Assembly: GCA_039029535.1 (NCBI GenBank)
Contig: JBCCFW010000015.1
Location: forward strand, 1 to 64,000
Source: JBCCFW01 sp039029535
GTDB taxonomy: Bacteria > Acidobacteriota > JBCCFW01
Direction of reading: 5' to 3'
DNA: 64,000 bases
Part shown: positions 17,468-26,600 of the stretch, one piece after another
How the letters are laid out: the number at the start of each line of letters is the position of its first letter
Numbering within the stretch: the first letter of the stretch is position 1
Notes under the pieces: generated by a model
What the model was told of the DNA's origin: nothing
Databases searched by the model: none
What the model saw: the letters and a program-made list of their open reading frames with translations, nothing else
Program-made: the position numbers and the translations under genes

Positions 17468-18471
17468 CCGCCCCCGTTCTCGTCACCGGCGGACGGGGCT
17501 TCCTTGGCGGAGCCCTCGTCACTCGCCTGCTCGAACAAGGTCGTCGAGTGCGCAGCTTCTCCCGCGGAGCGGCGCCGGAGCTGGCCGAGGCCGGCGTGGA
17601 GGTCCACCGCGGCGACCTCGGTGACGCGACGGCGGTGGACCGTGCCGTCGACGGCTGCGAGCTGGTGTTTCACGTCGCCGCCAAGGCGGGCGTGTGGGGG
17701 GCTGCCGCCGACTACGAGCGTGCCAACGTCGAGGGGACGCGTCACGTCCTCGATGCCTGCCGTCATCACGGCGTGCAGCGGCTCGTGTTCACGAGCTCGC
17801 CTTCGGTGACCTTCGGCGGTCGCGATCAAGACGGCGTCGACGAGGCGGAGCCCTACCCGCCGAGCTACCTCGCGCACTACCCGCGCACGAAGGCCGAGGC
17901 CGAGCAGCTCGTCATCGACGCGGCCAGCGACGAGCTCGCGACGGTGTCGCTGCGTCCCCACCTCATCTGGGGACCGGGCGATCCGCATCTCGTCCCGCGG
18001 ATCATCGACAGAGCCCGGCACGACAAGCTCCGGCTCATCGACGGGAGCCGCAAGCTCGTCGACTGGACGTCCATCCACGATGCCGCGCGCGCTCACCTAC
18101 TCGCCGCCGAGAAGCTCGAGCCGGGCACGGCACCGTCGGGTCGCGCCTACTTCATCTCGTCGGGTGCGCCGCTTCCCATGGCCGACCTCATCAACGCGAT
18201 CTTGAGCGCCGCCGAGGAGCCGCCGGTGAAGAAGTCACTGCCGGCCTGGCTCGCGCGCGTGGCGGGTGCCGTGCTCGAGACCGGCTACGGGCTGGCGAAG
18301 CGAGTCGACGAGCCACCGCTCACGCGCTTCGTCGCCGCGCAGCTCGCCACCGCGCACTGGTTCCGACTCGACGCGGCGCGGCGCGACTTCGGCTACGAGC
18401 CCGAGGTCGACCTCGAAGCCGCCGTGGTCGAGCTGGCCGAGTCGCTCGGCACCGGGGACGCGAGCGCGTGA
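17464..18471 (+). CDS. oleD: OleD-type NAD(P)-dependent 2-alkyl-3-oxoalkanoate reductase
   Basis: 335 aa from ATG 17464. Extended short-chain dehydrogenase: N-terminal Rossmann motif VTGGRGFLGGALVTRLLEQG, VFTSSPSVTFGG with the catalytic Ser, and YPRTK as the YxxxK pair. The central segment LRPHLIWGPGDPHLVPRII and the C-terminal region are typical of the 3-beta-HSD/OleD group. OleD reduces the beta-keto acid made by OleA to the hydroxy acid used by OleC. ATGA overlap with oleC upstream and GTGA overlap with the phosphopantetheinyl transferase downstream show a coupled operon. Confidence 0.85.
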   Translation: MTAPVLVTGGRGFLGGALVTRLLEQGRRVRSFSRGAAPELAEAGVEVHRGDLGDATAVDRAVDGCELVFHVAAKAGVWGAAADYERANVEGTRHVLDACRHHGVQRLVFTSSPSVTFGGRDQDGVDEAEPYPPSYLAHYPRTKAEAEQLVIDAASDELATVSLRPHLIWGPGDPHLVPRIIDRARHDKLRLIDGSRKLVDWTSIHDAARAHLLAAEKLEPGTAPSGRAYFISSGAPLPMADLINAILSAAEEPPVKKSLPAWLARVAGAVLETGYGLAKRVDEPPLTRFVAAQLATAHWFRLDAARRDFGYEPEVDLEAAVVELAESLGTGDASA

Positions 18472-19202
18472 GCTGGGAGCCCGCCCCCAACGTCCTCCCT
18501 GCTCTCGCGGACTCCCTGCACCTCTGGTTCTTCTCGCTGGAGACCAGCGCTGAGGAACGAGCTCGTCTCCTTCCTCTCCTGAGCAGCGACGAGCGCGCGC
18601 GCGCCGAGCGCTTCGTGGTCGAGCGTCCCCGGCGGCAGATGATCGTCGGACGAGGCCGACTGCGCGAGACGCTGGGCCGCTACCTCGACCGTGACCCTGC
18701 CTCGCTGCGCTTCGACTACGGTGACGACGGCAAGCCCTTCCTCGTCCGCGACGACGGCGAGGACCGACCGCTGGAGTTCAACCTCTCGCACTCGGGAACG
18801 GTCGCCTTGCTCGGCGTGGTCGACCACGGACGCCTGGGCGTCGACGTGGAGACAGTGCGATACGACACCGATCACCTCGCCATCGCAGTCCGCTTCTTCT
18901 CCGAGATCGAGCGCGAGCGTCTCGCTCGCTTCTCGACCGAGGAGATCCCTCACGCCTTCTTCCGCTGCTGGACTCGCAAGGAGGCCTATCTCAAGGCGGT
19001 GGGCACCGGCTTGCGTCGACCGCTCGCCGGTTTCGACGTGGACTTCGCCGAGGACGACCATGCCGCGTTGCTGGCCACGCGCTTCGACGAGGACGAGGCG
19101 GCGCGCTGGTCACTCGCTCCAGTCAACGTCGGAGTCGATCACGCAGCGGCCTGGTGTCTCGACTGGACGCCGTCGACGACGCGTCGCTATCAGCTCGACT
19201 GA
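18468..19202 (+). CDS. 4'-phosphopantetheinyl transferase (Sfp type)
   Basis: 244 aa from GTG 18468, overlapping the oleD stop by 4 bp. Sfp-type motifs: RGRLRETLGRYL, FNLSHSG (substrate and CoA site), LGVDVETV (Mg ligands Asp and Glu of the GxDxE motif), and WTRKEAYLKAVGTGL (the WxxKEA motif). It transfers phosphopantetheine from CoA to a carrier protein. Ole enzymes use CoA thioesters, so its place at the end of an ole operon is unexpected; no carrier protein gene is visible in the window. The 3' end overlaps the convergent PAP2 gene by 13 bp. Confidence 0.9.
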   Translation: MSWEPAPNVLPALADSLHLWFFSLETSAEERARLLPLLSSDERARAERFVVERPRRQMIVGRGRLRETLGRYLDRDPASLRFDYGDDGKPFLVRDDGEDRPLEFNLSHSGTVALLGVVDHGRLGVDVETVRYDTDHLAIAVRFFSEIERERLARFSTEEIPHAFFRCWTRKEAYLKAVGTGLRRPLAGFDVDFAEDDHAALLATRFDEDEAARWSLAPVNVGVDHAAAWCLDWTPSTTRRYQLD

Positions 19203-20089
19203 TCGTCCGAGACGCTCGTGGTCCGCGGAGGAGCACCGAGCTCGCACAGCACGCCCCCCAGCAAGCCTCCCACGATGAGGTCGATGGCGAAGTGGTAGCG
19301 CAGCACCAGGGTCGCGAGCAGCCCGAGCACGCCGATGGGAAGCAGGCACCAGGCGAGCTTGCGATGCAGCCGCCAGGATTGAGCGAGGACGAAGACGGTG
19401 ACCGCGACGTGCCCCGACGGGAAGGCGTCGTGATGGTTGAAGGTCAACGCGTCGATCCCCGAGCGCACCCAGAGACCGAAGTCCGTCAGCGGTAGCGGCG
19501 CCTCGAACTGCCAGGGGGCTCGCTCACCCAGGGCCGCCACCATCCGCGCGGGCGTGGTGGCCGGCGAGAGGAAGTAGCCCGCGTACACGCAGGTCACCGC
19601 GAGGGTGAGCACGCCGAGGTGGAGCATGAGCTCCTCACGACGACGCTGCACGAAGAGCAGCACGGGAAGCGGGAACGCCAACAACACGAAGGCCGCATAG
19701 GCGACCTGCAAGACGTCGCTGAAGCCCGGGAGAGCCAGGGACTGGGCGGCGAGCACCGGTGAGGAGCCGAAGAGGGTGTCGTCCCAGAGCGCGAGCACGG
19801 TCTCCACGGAGGGATGACCGAGGGTCTTGGCCAGGGCGCCGATGAGCGAGTGTCCGAGCGCGAAGCTCAGGAACAGGAGCCCGGCACGCCAGTGGGCACG
19901 CAGTCGATCCGGAACCCAATGAGCGGCGAAGGCCAGTGCCGCCAGCAGGAGTCCGAGGGGAGCCAGCAGGGCGTCGAAGGGATGCAGGGCCGGCAAGGTG
20001 ACGAGCAGCCAGAGACCACCGAGGAGGAGCTCGGGCAGTGGGCTGACGAGGGCTGCGACCCGTCGAGAGCGCGGGGCAGGCGTGCCCAT
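19190..20089 (-). CDS. PAP2-superfamily integral membrane protein
   Basis: 299 aa from ATG 20089. It has six or more hydrophobic segments. The phosphatase signature is split in the usual way: AFPSGHVAVTVF (motif 2, His catalytic) and RYHFAIDLIVGG (motif 3, nucleophilic His and Asp). The layout with NHHDAFPSGH recalls inositol-phosphotransferase/Aur1-like PAP2 proteins, which act on lipid phosphates in the membrane. The substrate cannot be read from sequence. It is convergent with the transferase gene (13-bp overlap) and divergent from the Smr gene (26 bp between starts). Confidence 0.85.
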   Translation of the reverse strand: MGTPAPRSRRVAALVSPLPELLLGGLWLLVTLPALHPFDALLAPLGLLLAALAFAAHWVPDRLRAHWRAGLLFLSFALGHSLIGALAKTLGHPSVETVLALWDDTLFGSSPVLAAQSLALPGFSDVLQVAYAAFVLLAFPLPVLLFVQRRREELMLHLGVLTLAVTCVYAGYFLSPATTPARMVAALGERAPWQFEAPLPLTDFGLWVRSGIDALTFNHHDAFPSGHVAVTVFVLAQSWRLHRKLAWCLLPIGVLGLLATLVLRYHFAIDLIVGGLLGGVLCELGAPPRTTSVSDDQSS

Positions 20090-20115
20090 CGTCAGTCCCC
20101 TGCCATGCTTGGGGC

Positions 20116-20460
20116 ATGAGCAGCGACGACCTCGACGACGACGAGATCCCCGAGCTGGTCCACGTCCCCCTCGACGGAGAGCTGGACCTCCACCACTTTG
20201 CGCCCCGCGAGGTCGCCGAGCTGGTCGCCGACTACCTCGACGAGTGCCGGCACGTGGGCGTGCTCGAGATCCGCATCTGCCATGGCAAGGGGAAGGGCAC
20301 GCTGCGGCGCATCGTCCGTTCGGTCATCGACAAGCGTGACGATGTCGTCGACGTACGCACGGCTCCGCCGGAGCGCGGGGGCTGGGGCGCCACGCTGGTC
20401 ACCCTGATGCCCCCGGAGGACGGAGCGTCGGAGGAGTCGAGCGACGACGCCTCCGACTGA
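20116..20460 (+). CDS. Smr-domain protein
   Basis: 114 aa from ATG 20116. A stand-alone Smr domain: ELDLHHFAPREVAELVADYL (the LDLH motif), RICHGKGKGTLRRIV (HGxGxG), and the closing GGWGATLVTL. Acidic tails flank it (SSDDLDDDEIPE and the Ser/Asp-rich C-terminus). Small Smr proteins are nucleases or nucleic-acid-binding proteins; some rescue or cleave mRNA on stalled ribosomes. The role here is unknown. Element E begins 12 bp after the stop codon. Confidence 0.88.
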   Translation: MSSDDLDDDEIPELVHVPLDGELDLHHFAPREVAELVADYLDECRHVGVLEIRICHGKGKGTLRRIVRSVIDKRDDVVDVRTAPPERGGWGATLVTLMPPEDGASEESSDDASD

Positions 20461-20471
20461 CGAGCCGGACC

Positions 20472-20634
20472 TAGTGGGGTGTCGCGTTGGTTCGTTGCAT
20501 TGATCGGTGGATGATCGGCGTTCCTGGCGCGACGCGAATCGCGCGGATAGTGGGCCTATCCAAGTGATGAGCAACACTGCCAGGGGCGTCGAGGGCCGCC
20601 GAGCAATGTGACGAACCAGCGTGACGCCCCACTA
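20472..20634 (+). repeat. Structured inverted-repeat element E (163 bp)
   Basis: Arms 20472-20502 (begins TAGTGGGGTGTCGCGTTGG) and 20604-20634 (ends GCGTGACGCCCCACTA) pair at all 31 positions; the five that are not Watson-Crick are all G-U when read on the plus strand. Inside are CCTGGC 20523-20528 with GCCAGG 20579-20584, a hairpin GCGA/TCGC at 20529-20542, and GGATAG 20545-20550 with CTATCC 20556-20561. It sits between the convergent Smr and desaturase genes, and the desaturase stop codon abuts the right arm. Only one copy was seen. It is not alignable to elements A-D but has a similar architecture. Confidence 0.8.
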
Positions 20635-21567
20635 CTACCCGGGCAGGTCGGTCGCCTCGGAATTCGTCTCGGCGCGACCGGCCAGCGCGCGCTCGATGAG
20701 CTTGCGCGGCGTGCGCCTGAGCTTCCGGGCCAGCTTGACCTTGTCGAGGCTCCAGATCAGCCACTTGGTGGGATCGAGGTCGAACCAGCGGACGCCGTTC
20801 CGGTAGTCGCCCGGGAAGCGGTGGTGGTAGTTGTGGTAGCCCTCGCCGAGAGCGGGCAAGGCGATGAGCCAGCTGTCGCGGGCCGAGGTGTCCTTCCAGT
20901 AGCGCTTGCCACCGAGGATGTGCGCCAGCGAGTTGATGCTCCAGGTCACGTGCCACTGCACGACCACGCGGAGGAAGCCGACGAAGAGCAGGGCACCGAT
21001 CGGGTCGCCCCAGAGTGCGCCGATGCCGAGCGGAACGGCGAAGCCCATGAGGATGGCCAACCAGAGGTAGCCACGATGCTGGAAGCGGACCAGCGGGTCG
21101 GCGACCAGGTCCTTGCGGTTCACCTCCTGGGAGTCCGGATCGCGGAGATGGAGGATCCAACCGAGGTGCGCCCACCAGAAGCCCTTGGTGATGGCGTGGG
21201 GGTCTTCTTCCTGATCGGTCTTGCGGTGGTGGATGCGGTGATCCACGCACCACTTGAGCGCGGAGTTCTGAAGCGAGGCCGCTCCGAACAAGAGGAAGAA
21301 CAAGCGCACGGGCCAGCTCGCCTCGTAACCGCGGTGAGCGTAGAGCCGGTGGTAGCCCGCGGTGATGGAGAAGCCGCAGAACAGGAACCACAGGAGGCCG
21401 AGCCCGACGGTCCAGAGCGAAACGCCCACGAAGCAGGCGCGCACGATCATCAGGGCCGCCATCAGGTGGAAGAGGCCGATGACCATCAGGTTGGCGATGT
21501 CGAGCTTGGTCGGCTTGGCGCCCTCGACTCGACGCAGTTCCTCGAGGGACGGGGAGGCTGTCGACAT
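20635..21567 (-). CDS. Acyl-CoA (delta-9 type) fatty acid desaturase
   Basis: 310 aa from ATG 21567. A membrane di-iron desaturase with the three histidine boxes HRLYAHR (73-79), HRIHH (110-114) and HNYHH (245-249), plus hydrophobic segments at ~27-70, 85-100 and 165-205. The family introduces a cis double bond into saturated acyl-CoA using O2 and reduced cytochrome b5 or ferredoxin. The short C-terminus has no fused electron donor. The stop codon TAG directly abuts structured element E. It is a single gene, with a 431-bp upstream region shared with arsC. Confidence 0.92.
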   Translation of the reverse strand: MSTASPSLEELRRVEGAKPTKLDIANLMVIGLFHLMAALMIVRACFVGVSLWTVGLGLLWFLFCGFSITAGYHRLYAHRGYEASWPVRLFFLLFGAASLQNSALKWCVDHRIHHRKTDQEEDPHAITKGFWWAHLGWILHLRDPDSQEVNRKDLVADPLVRFQHRGYLWLAILMGFAVPLGIGALWGDPIGALLFVGFLRVVVQWHVTWSINSLAHILGGKRYWKDTSARDSWLIALPALGEGYHNYHHRFPGDYRNGVRWFDLDPTKWLIWSLDKVKLARKLRRTPRKLIERALAGRAETNSEATDLPG

Positions 21568-21998
21568 GGGAAGAGTCCTCGAGCGGGCTGCCTCCTCGGG
21601 GAGGAGCCACCGCTGGTAGTGATTGAGGAACCAGCAGTCTAGCCGACCTTCTCGGCGGTGGGTCGTGGAATCTGGAGGCGAATCTCACGACGGGTTGGGA
21701 ACGGATCGCAGCCTCGGGCTGTCCGAATTTCCCGCAACCGAGGTCTCGACCTTTCCCGAGCCGGACCGATGGTTAGGTCGGGGCCCGGCGGACTCGATTC
21801 TCCTGCCTGCCAACAGGGACCTGCTCCTGCCTGCCATCGCGCGGGCCCCACCTTCCTTTCCCCTCCGTCTCAGCCACCACTCGGCCCCTCCCAGGGCTGC
21901 TGGAAGACGCCCTGCGACGGAGGTAGGCTGCGGCGCCGCGAGCCCCGCTCGGTCGACGAAACACCTCGCTCGACCCGCGCTCGCCCGAGCCGACCGCC
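21568..21998. other. 431-bp divergent intergenic region
   Basis: Between the desaturase (minus) and arsC (plus). I see no gene or strong structured element. A direct repeat of CTCCTGCCTGCCA occurs twice near 21800-21835, about 34 bp apart. Open frames here have no motif and no sensible start. The region probably holds both promoters. Confidence 0.5.
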
Positions 21999-22340
21999 GT
22001 GTCTTTCCTGTTCCACAACCCCCGCTGCTCCAAGTCCCGTCAGGCCCTCGCCCTCCTCGAAGAGAGAGGTGCCGAGGTCGAGGTCATCCGTTACCTCGAC
22101 GATCCACCCGACGCCGACACGGTCTCTGGCCTCGTCGACAAGCTCGGCATCCCGGCCCATGACCTGCTGCGGACGAAGGAGGCTCCGTACGCCGAGCTCG
22201 GCCTCTCCTCGGAGAGCGACCGCGACACCATCGTCGCGGCCATCGCACGGCACCCCATCCTCTTGGAGCGGCCGGTGCTGGTGGTCGGCGACCGGGCGGT
22301 GATCGGTCGTCCCCCGGAGCGCGTTCTCGAGCTGCTGTAG
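21999..22340 (+). CDS. arsC: ArsC-type arsenate reductase (glutaredoxin-like)
   Basis: 113 aa from GTG 21999. HNPRCSKSRQAL places the catalytic Cys at residue 10, in the CSKSR loop typical of glutaredoxin-coupled ArsC/YfgD proteins. The C-terminal LLERPVLVVGDRAVIGRPPE has the family's RP motif. Length matches the family. No arsR, arsB or acr3 gene is adjacent, so a general thiol reductase role like YfgD is as likely as arsenic resistance. It is followed after 120 bp by the RND operon. Confidence 0.85.
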   Translation: MSFLFHNPRCSKSRQALALLEERGAEVEVIRYLDDPPDADTVSGLVDKLGIPAHDLLRTKEAPYAELGLSSESDRDTIVAAIARHPILLERPVLVVGDRAVIGRPPERVLELL

Positions 22341-22460
22341 CCTCGGCGAAACGTTCGCCTAATGTTCGTTTCGCATGATGATCGGGAACCTGGCTTCCCG
22401 TGTTTCCGTGGTAGAGACTCTCCGCGGCCCTGAGTCCTCCCCGCCCCTTCGAGCCCTCCC

Positions 22461-23651
22461 ATGCACGTGCCGACTGCCTTCCGGACCGTCCTGGTCTGCC
22501 TCCTCTTCGTCCTCCTGGCCACCGGCTGTGGCGACACGTCCGCCCAGGGCCAAGGTCGTGGCGGAGGCCGAGGCAGCGGCATGGGCGGCGGCAAGGGACG
22601 ACCCGCCACCCGCGACGCGATCGCCGTCGAGGCCGTGGTGGTTCGTCAGCAGCCCCTCTCCTCCATCTATTCCTCCACCGCGACGCTCCGCCCCCGGCGT
22701 CAGGCGACGGTCACCGCGCGCACCAAGGGTGTCGTCGAGAGGCTCCTCGTCGAGGCCGGTGACGAGGTCCGCGAAGGTGCCCTGCTCGCCAGGCTCGAAG
22801 ACGCCGACCAGCGCATCGCCGCCAAGCGGGCCCGGTTGATGCGAGACACCAAGCGGGAGGAGCATGCGCGCTCGGAAGAGCTCAGCAGTCAGGGGCTCAT
22901 CGCCGTCGAGGTCCACGCGACCAAGCGTCGCGAGAGGGACGAGTCCGAGGTCGATCACGAGCGAGCCCAGCTCGACCTCGCACGCACTCGCGTGAAGGCC
23001 CCCTTCGCCGGTCGCATCCTCGAACGCCAGGTCGACACCGGCGCCACCGTTTCCGACGGCACGGCCCTGTTCATCCTCGCCGACCTCACCCCCATGGAGG
23101 CCGACGTCGACGTCTCCGAACGTCAGGTCTCTCAGTTACAGGTCGGTCAGCCCGTTCGGGTGCGACCCGATGCCGGCGGTGATGCCGTCGCCGCCCGCAT
23201 CTCGCGGATCGCTCCCGCCGTCCGCGCCGAGACGGGAACGGTGAAGGTCACCATCGAGGTGGACGAAGCCGAAGGGCTCCGACCCGGCTCCTTCCTTCGA
23301 GTCGAGGTCGTCACCGAGACCCACGAGGACGCGCTGGTCGTTCCCCGCAACGCGCTGGTGGCCGAGGGGCGCCGCTGGCACGTCTTCGAGCTCAGCGAGG
23401 ACCGACAGAGCGTCCGCCAAGTCGACGTGCAGCCGGGTTTCGAAGAGGGTGAGCTCGTCGAGCTGCGCGCTCCCGACGGTGGACCGAGCCCCGTCACCGA
23501 GGGAGCCCTGGTCATCTCGCTGGGCGCGCCCGCCCTGTCCGACGGCGCACCGGTGAAGGTCTTCGGCGAGCACGCGCTCCCCGAGGCCGAGACTGCCGAC
23601 GAGACCGAGACGACGTCCGACCGTCGGGGCCGGAAGGGTGAGCGCTCCTGA
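22461..23651 (+). CDS. RND efflux membrane-fusion (adaptor) lipoprotein
   Basis: 396 aa from ATG 22461. Lipoprotein signal with lipobox LATGC (Cys23), then a Gly/Arg-rich linker. HlyD/AcrA layout: a lipoyl half (ATVTARTKGVVERLLVEAGD), a short coiled hairpin (~110-160, AKRARLMRDTKREEHARSEE), the second lipoyl half (VKAPFAGRILERQVDTGATV), a beta-barrel and a membrane-proximal domain. It links the inner-membrane RND pump to an outer-membrane channel; no TolC-like gene is in the window. The acidic C-terminal tail overlaps the first permease gene by 14 bp. Confidence 0.9.
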   Translation: MHVPTAFRTVLVCLLFVLLATGCGDTSAQGQGRGGGRGSGMGGGKGRPATRDAIAVEAVVVRQQPLSSIYSSTATLRPRRQATVTARTKGVVERLLVEAGDEVREGALLARLEDADQRIAAKRARLMRDTKREEHARSEELSSQGLIAVEVHATKRRERDESEVDHERAQLDLARTRVKAPFAGRILERQVDTGATVSDGTALFILADLTPMEADVDVSERQVSQLQVGQPVRVRPDAGGDAVAARISRIAPAVRAETGTVKVTIEVDEAEGLRPGSFLRVEVVTETHEDALVVPRNALVAEGRRWHVFELSEDRQSVRQVDVQPGFEEGELVELRAPDGGPSPVTEGALVISLGAPALSDGAPVKVFGEHALPEAETADETETTSDRRGRKGERS

Positions 23652-26600
23652 GCTGGCCGTCCGCCGCCCGGTCACCGTCCTCATGGCGGTCCTGGCGGTG
23701 GCGGTCTTCGGCGCACTGGCGGTCCGTGAGCTCCAGGTGGAGCTGCTGCCCGACCTCTCCCATCCCACGCTGACCGTTCGCACCGAGCACGTCGACGCGG
23801 CCCCCCTCTCGATCGAACAGTTCGTCACGCGACCGATCGAGGAGGCGGTGGGTGTCATCCCCGGCGTGCGGGAGATGCGCTCGGCGTCTCGCGCCGGGCT
23901 GTCGGAGGTCACGCTCCAGTTCGACTGGGGCGAGGACATGGACGTCACCGCGCTGGAGGTGCGGGAGAAGCTGGGCCTGGTCGAGCTGCCCCGCGACGCC
24001 GAGCGCTCGCGCGTGCTGCGCTTCGATCCCTCGCTCGATCCCATCCTCCGCGTGGCCTTCAGCGGTGACCGACCACTGGAGGAGCTGCGGCAGCTCGCCG
24101 AGCGACTCCTCAAGCCGAAGATCGAGTCCATCCGCGGCGTCGCGGCGGCACGGGTCCGCGGTGGGCTCGAGCCCGAAGTGCAGGTCGAGGCCGACGAGAA
24201 GCGTCTGGCCGCCTTGGGCCTGACGCTCGACGATCTCGGCCGTGCTCTGCGGCAGGCCAACGTCAACCTCCCCGGCGGCACGCTGCGTGACTACGGCACG
24301 CTCTACCTCGTGCGCACGCTCAACGAGTTCGTCGACATCGAGCAGCTCGAGCGCACGGTGGTTCGCGACGGTCCCGAGGGGCGAGTGCTGGTCGGCGAGG
24401 TCGCCGAGGTTCGTCTCGGTCACCGCGACCGGCAGGAGGTCACGCGCTCCGCCGGTGACGAGGTGGTGGAGCTCGCCATCCACCGCGAGGGAGCGGCCAA
24501 CACCGTCGCGGTCGCCGCCGAGGTCCGCGCCGAGCTCGACCGTCTCCAGGGTGAGCTGGCCGACGACCTGACGCTGACCGTCCTCGCCGACCAGTCGCGC
24601 TTCGTGAGCGCCGCCATCCGCCAGGTGCAGGTGGCCGCACTGCTGGGCGGCTTGCTCGCGATCCTCGTCCTCTACTTCTTCCTTCGTCAGCTCCGACCGA
24701 CGCTGCTCATCGCTCTCTCGATCCCGGCCTCGCTGCTCGCCACCTTCCTCGGCCTGCGTCAGTTCGGCGTCACCTTGAACGTCATGTCGCTGGGCGGTCT
24801 CGCGCTCGGCATCGGCATGCTCCTCGACAACTCCATCGTCGTGCTCGAGGCCATCGATCGACGACGTCGTGCCGGTGACTCCAACGCCGAGGCCGCCAGC
24901 CGGGGTGGTGGAGAGGTCGCCTCCGCGGTGACCGCCGCGACCCTCACGACCGTCTGCGTCTTCCTGCCGGTGGTCTTCGTCGAGGGCATCGCCGGCCAGC
25001 TCTTCTCCGACCTGGCGATCACCGTCTGCCTCTGCCTGGTCGCGTCACTGTTCGTGTCGCTCACGCTCATCCCCGCCGTGGCCGGGCTGGGCTCCGATCC
25101 CACCGGCGTCCTGAGCGACGCGGCTTCGCTCGGTCCCCGCGCCTGGCTGAAGCGTCTGAGCGACTTCGTGCTCGGACGCGATCGCACGCTCGACTCCGAC
25201 GGCGACACTCCCCCCGGTCGCTGGCGACGCTTCCTTCATTGGTTGCGGGTCGTGCTGTTCTTCCCCGTCCGGCTCGTCCTCGCGATCCTCGCGCTGGTCG
25301 TCGGCCTGGTCGCCGCGCTCCTCACGCGAGCGTGGCAGCTCATCGCCTGGCTGTTCGAGGTGGTGTCGTGGCCGCTGCTCAGCGTGGTCGACGGCATCGG
25401 TCGTCTCTATCCGCGCCTGCTTCGATCGGCCCTCGCACACGGTGGGCTCGTCGTCCTCGTCGCCTTCCTCGGCCTGCTCGCGTGCTGGCCGCTCGCCCGT
25501 GACCTCGGGACGAACCTCGTTCCACCGCTGGCGCGCGGCGAGTTCGGACTGCGGCTTCGCCTGCCTGCGGGCACTCCGCTGGAGGTCACCGCCGAGCACG
25601 TCGAGCGTCTCGAGGAAGGCCTCATCGCCGACGGTCGCTTCGCCGCCGTGTTCTCGTCGGTGGGTGCCCTGCCCGCGACGGCGTCGGGCCTCCCCACCAC
25701 CGGCGAGAATCTCGCGCAGGTCGACCTGGCGCTCCCCCCCGGCAGCACGAGCGTGGACGAGGCCGATGCGGTCGCCCGGTGTCGGGAGCTGCTCGGCCTC
25801 TTCCCGGACATCGAGGTCGAGCTGGTGCGTCCGACGATCTTGTCGCTGTCACCGCCGGTCGCCATCGACGTGCTGGCCGACGATCTCGAGGTCCTCGACG
25901 CCGCCACGGAGCGCGTCGCCGCCGCGCTGTCCGAGCTGCCCGAGCTCGCCGACGTGTCGACGACGCTCGAACCCGGCCACCCCGAGCTGCGCGTTCGATT
26001 GGATCGAGACCGAGCTGCCGCCATGGGCCTCTCCGCCGAGGCTCTCGGCCAGACCCTCCGCCGTCAGCTCCGCGGCGAGGTCCTCGGCCAGCTCAGGCAA
26101 GACGAGGAGCGCATCGACATCCGCCTGCGAAGCCACGAGAGCGGTCGCGACCGCATCGGCGAGGTCGGCGCGCTGCGGATGCGGACCTCGACGGGCGAGA
26201 GCGTGCCGGTGAGCGCGCTGGCTCAGGTGGAGCTCGGGCAGGGACCGGCGGCCATCCACCGCTTCGAGAACTCACGGGCCGCGCGGGTCTCCGCCAAGGT
26301 CCCCGCCGTCGACCTCGCGAGCGCCCTGGCGACGGTGCGCGAGACCCTCGACGAGGTCCGACCCGAGCTCCCCGGTGGGGCCGTCGCCGAGCTCTCGGGT
26401 CAAGAGAAGGACATGAAGACCAGCTTCGACAGCCTGCGTCTCGCGCTGGCGCTCGCGGTCTTCCTCGTGCTGGTCGTCATGGCCATGCAGTTCGAGTCAC
26501 TCAAGCAGCCCTTCGTCATCCTGCTCTCGGTCCCCCTGGGAGCCATCGGCGTCGTGCTCACGCTCGTCTTGCTCGGTCGCAACATCGACGTGTTCGTGCT

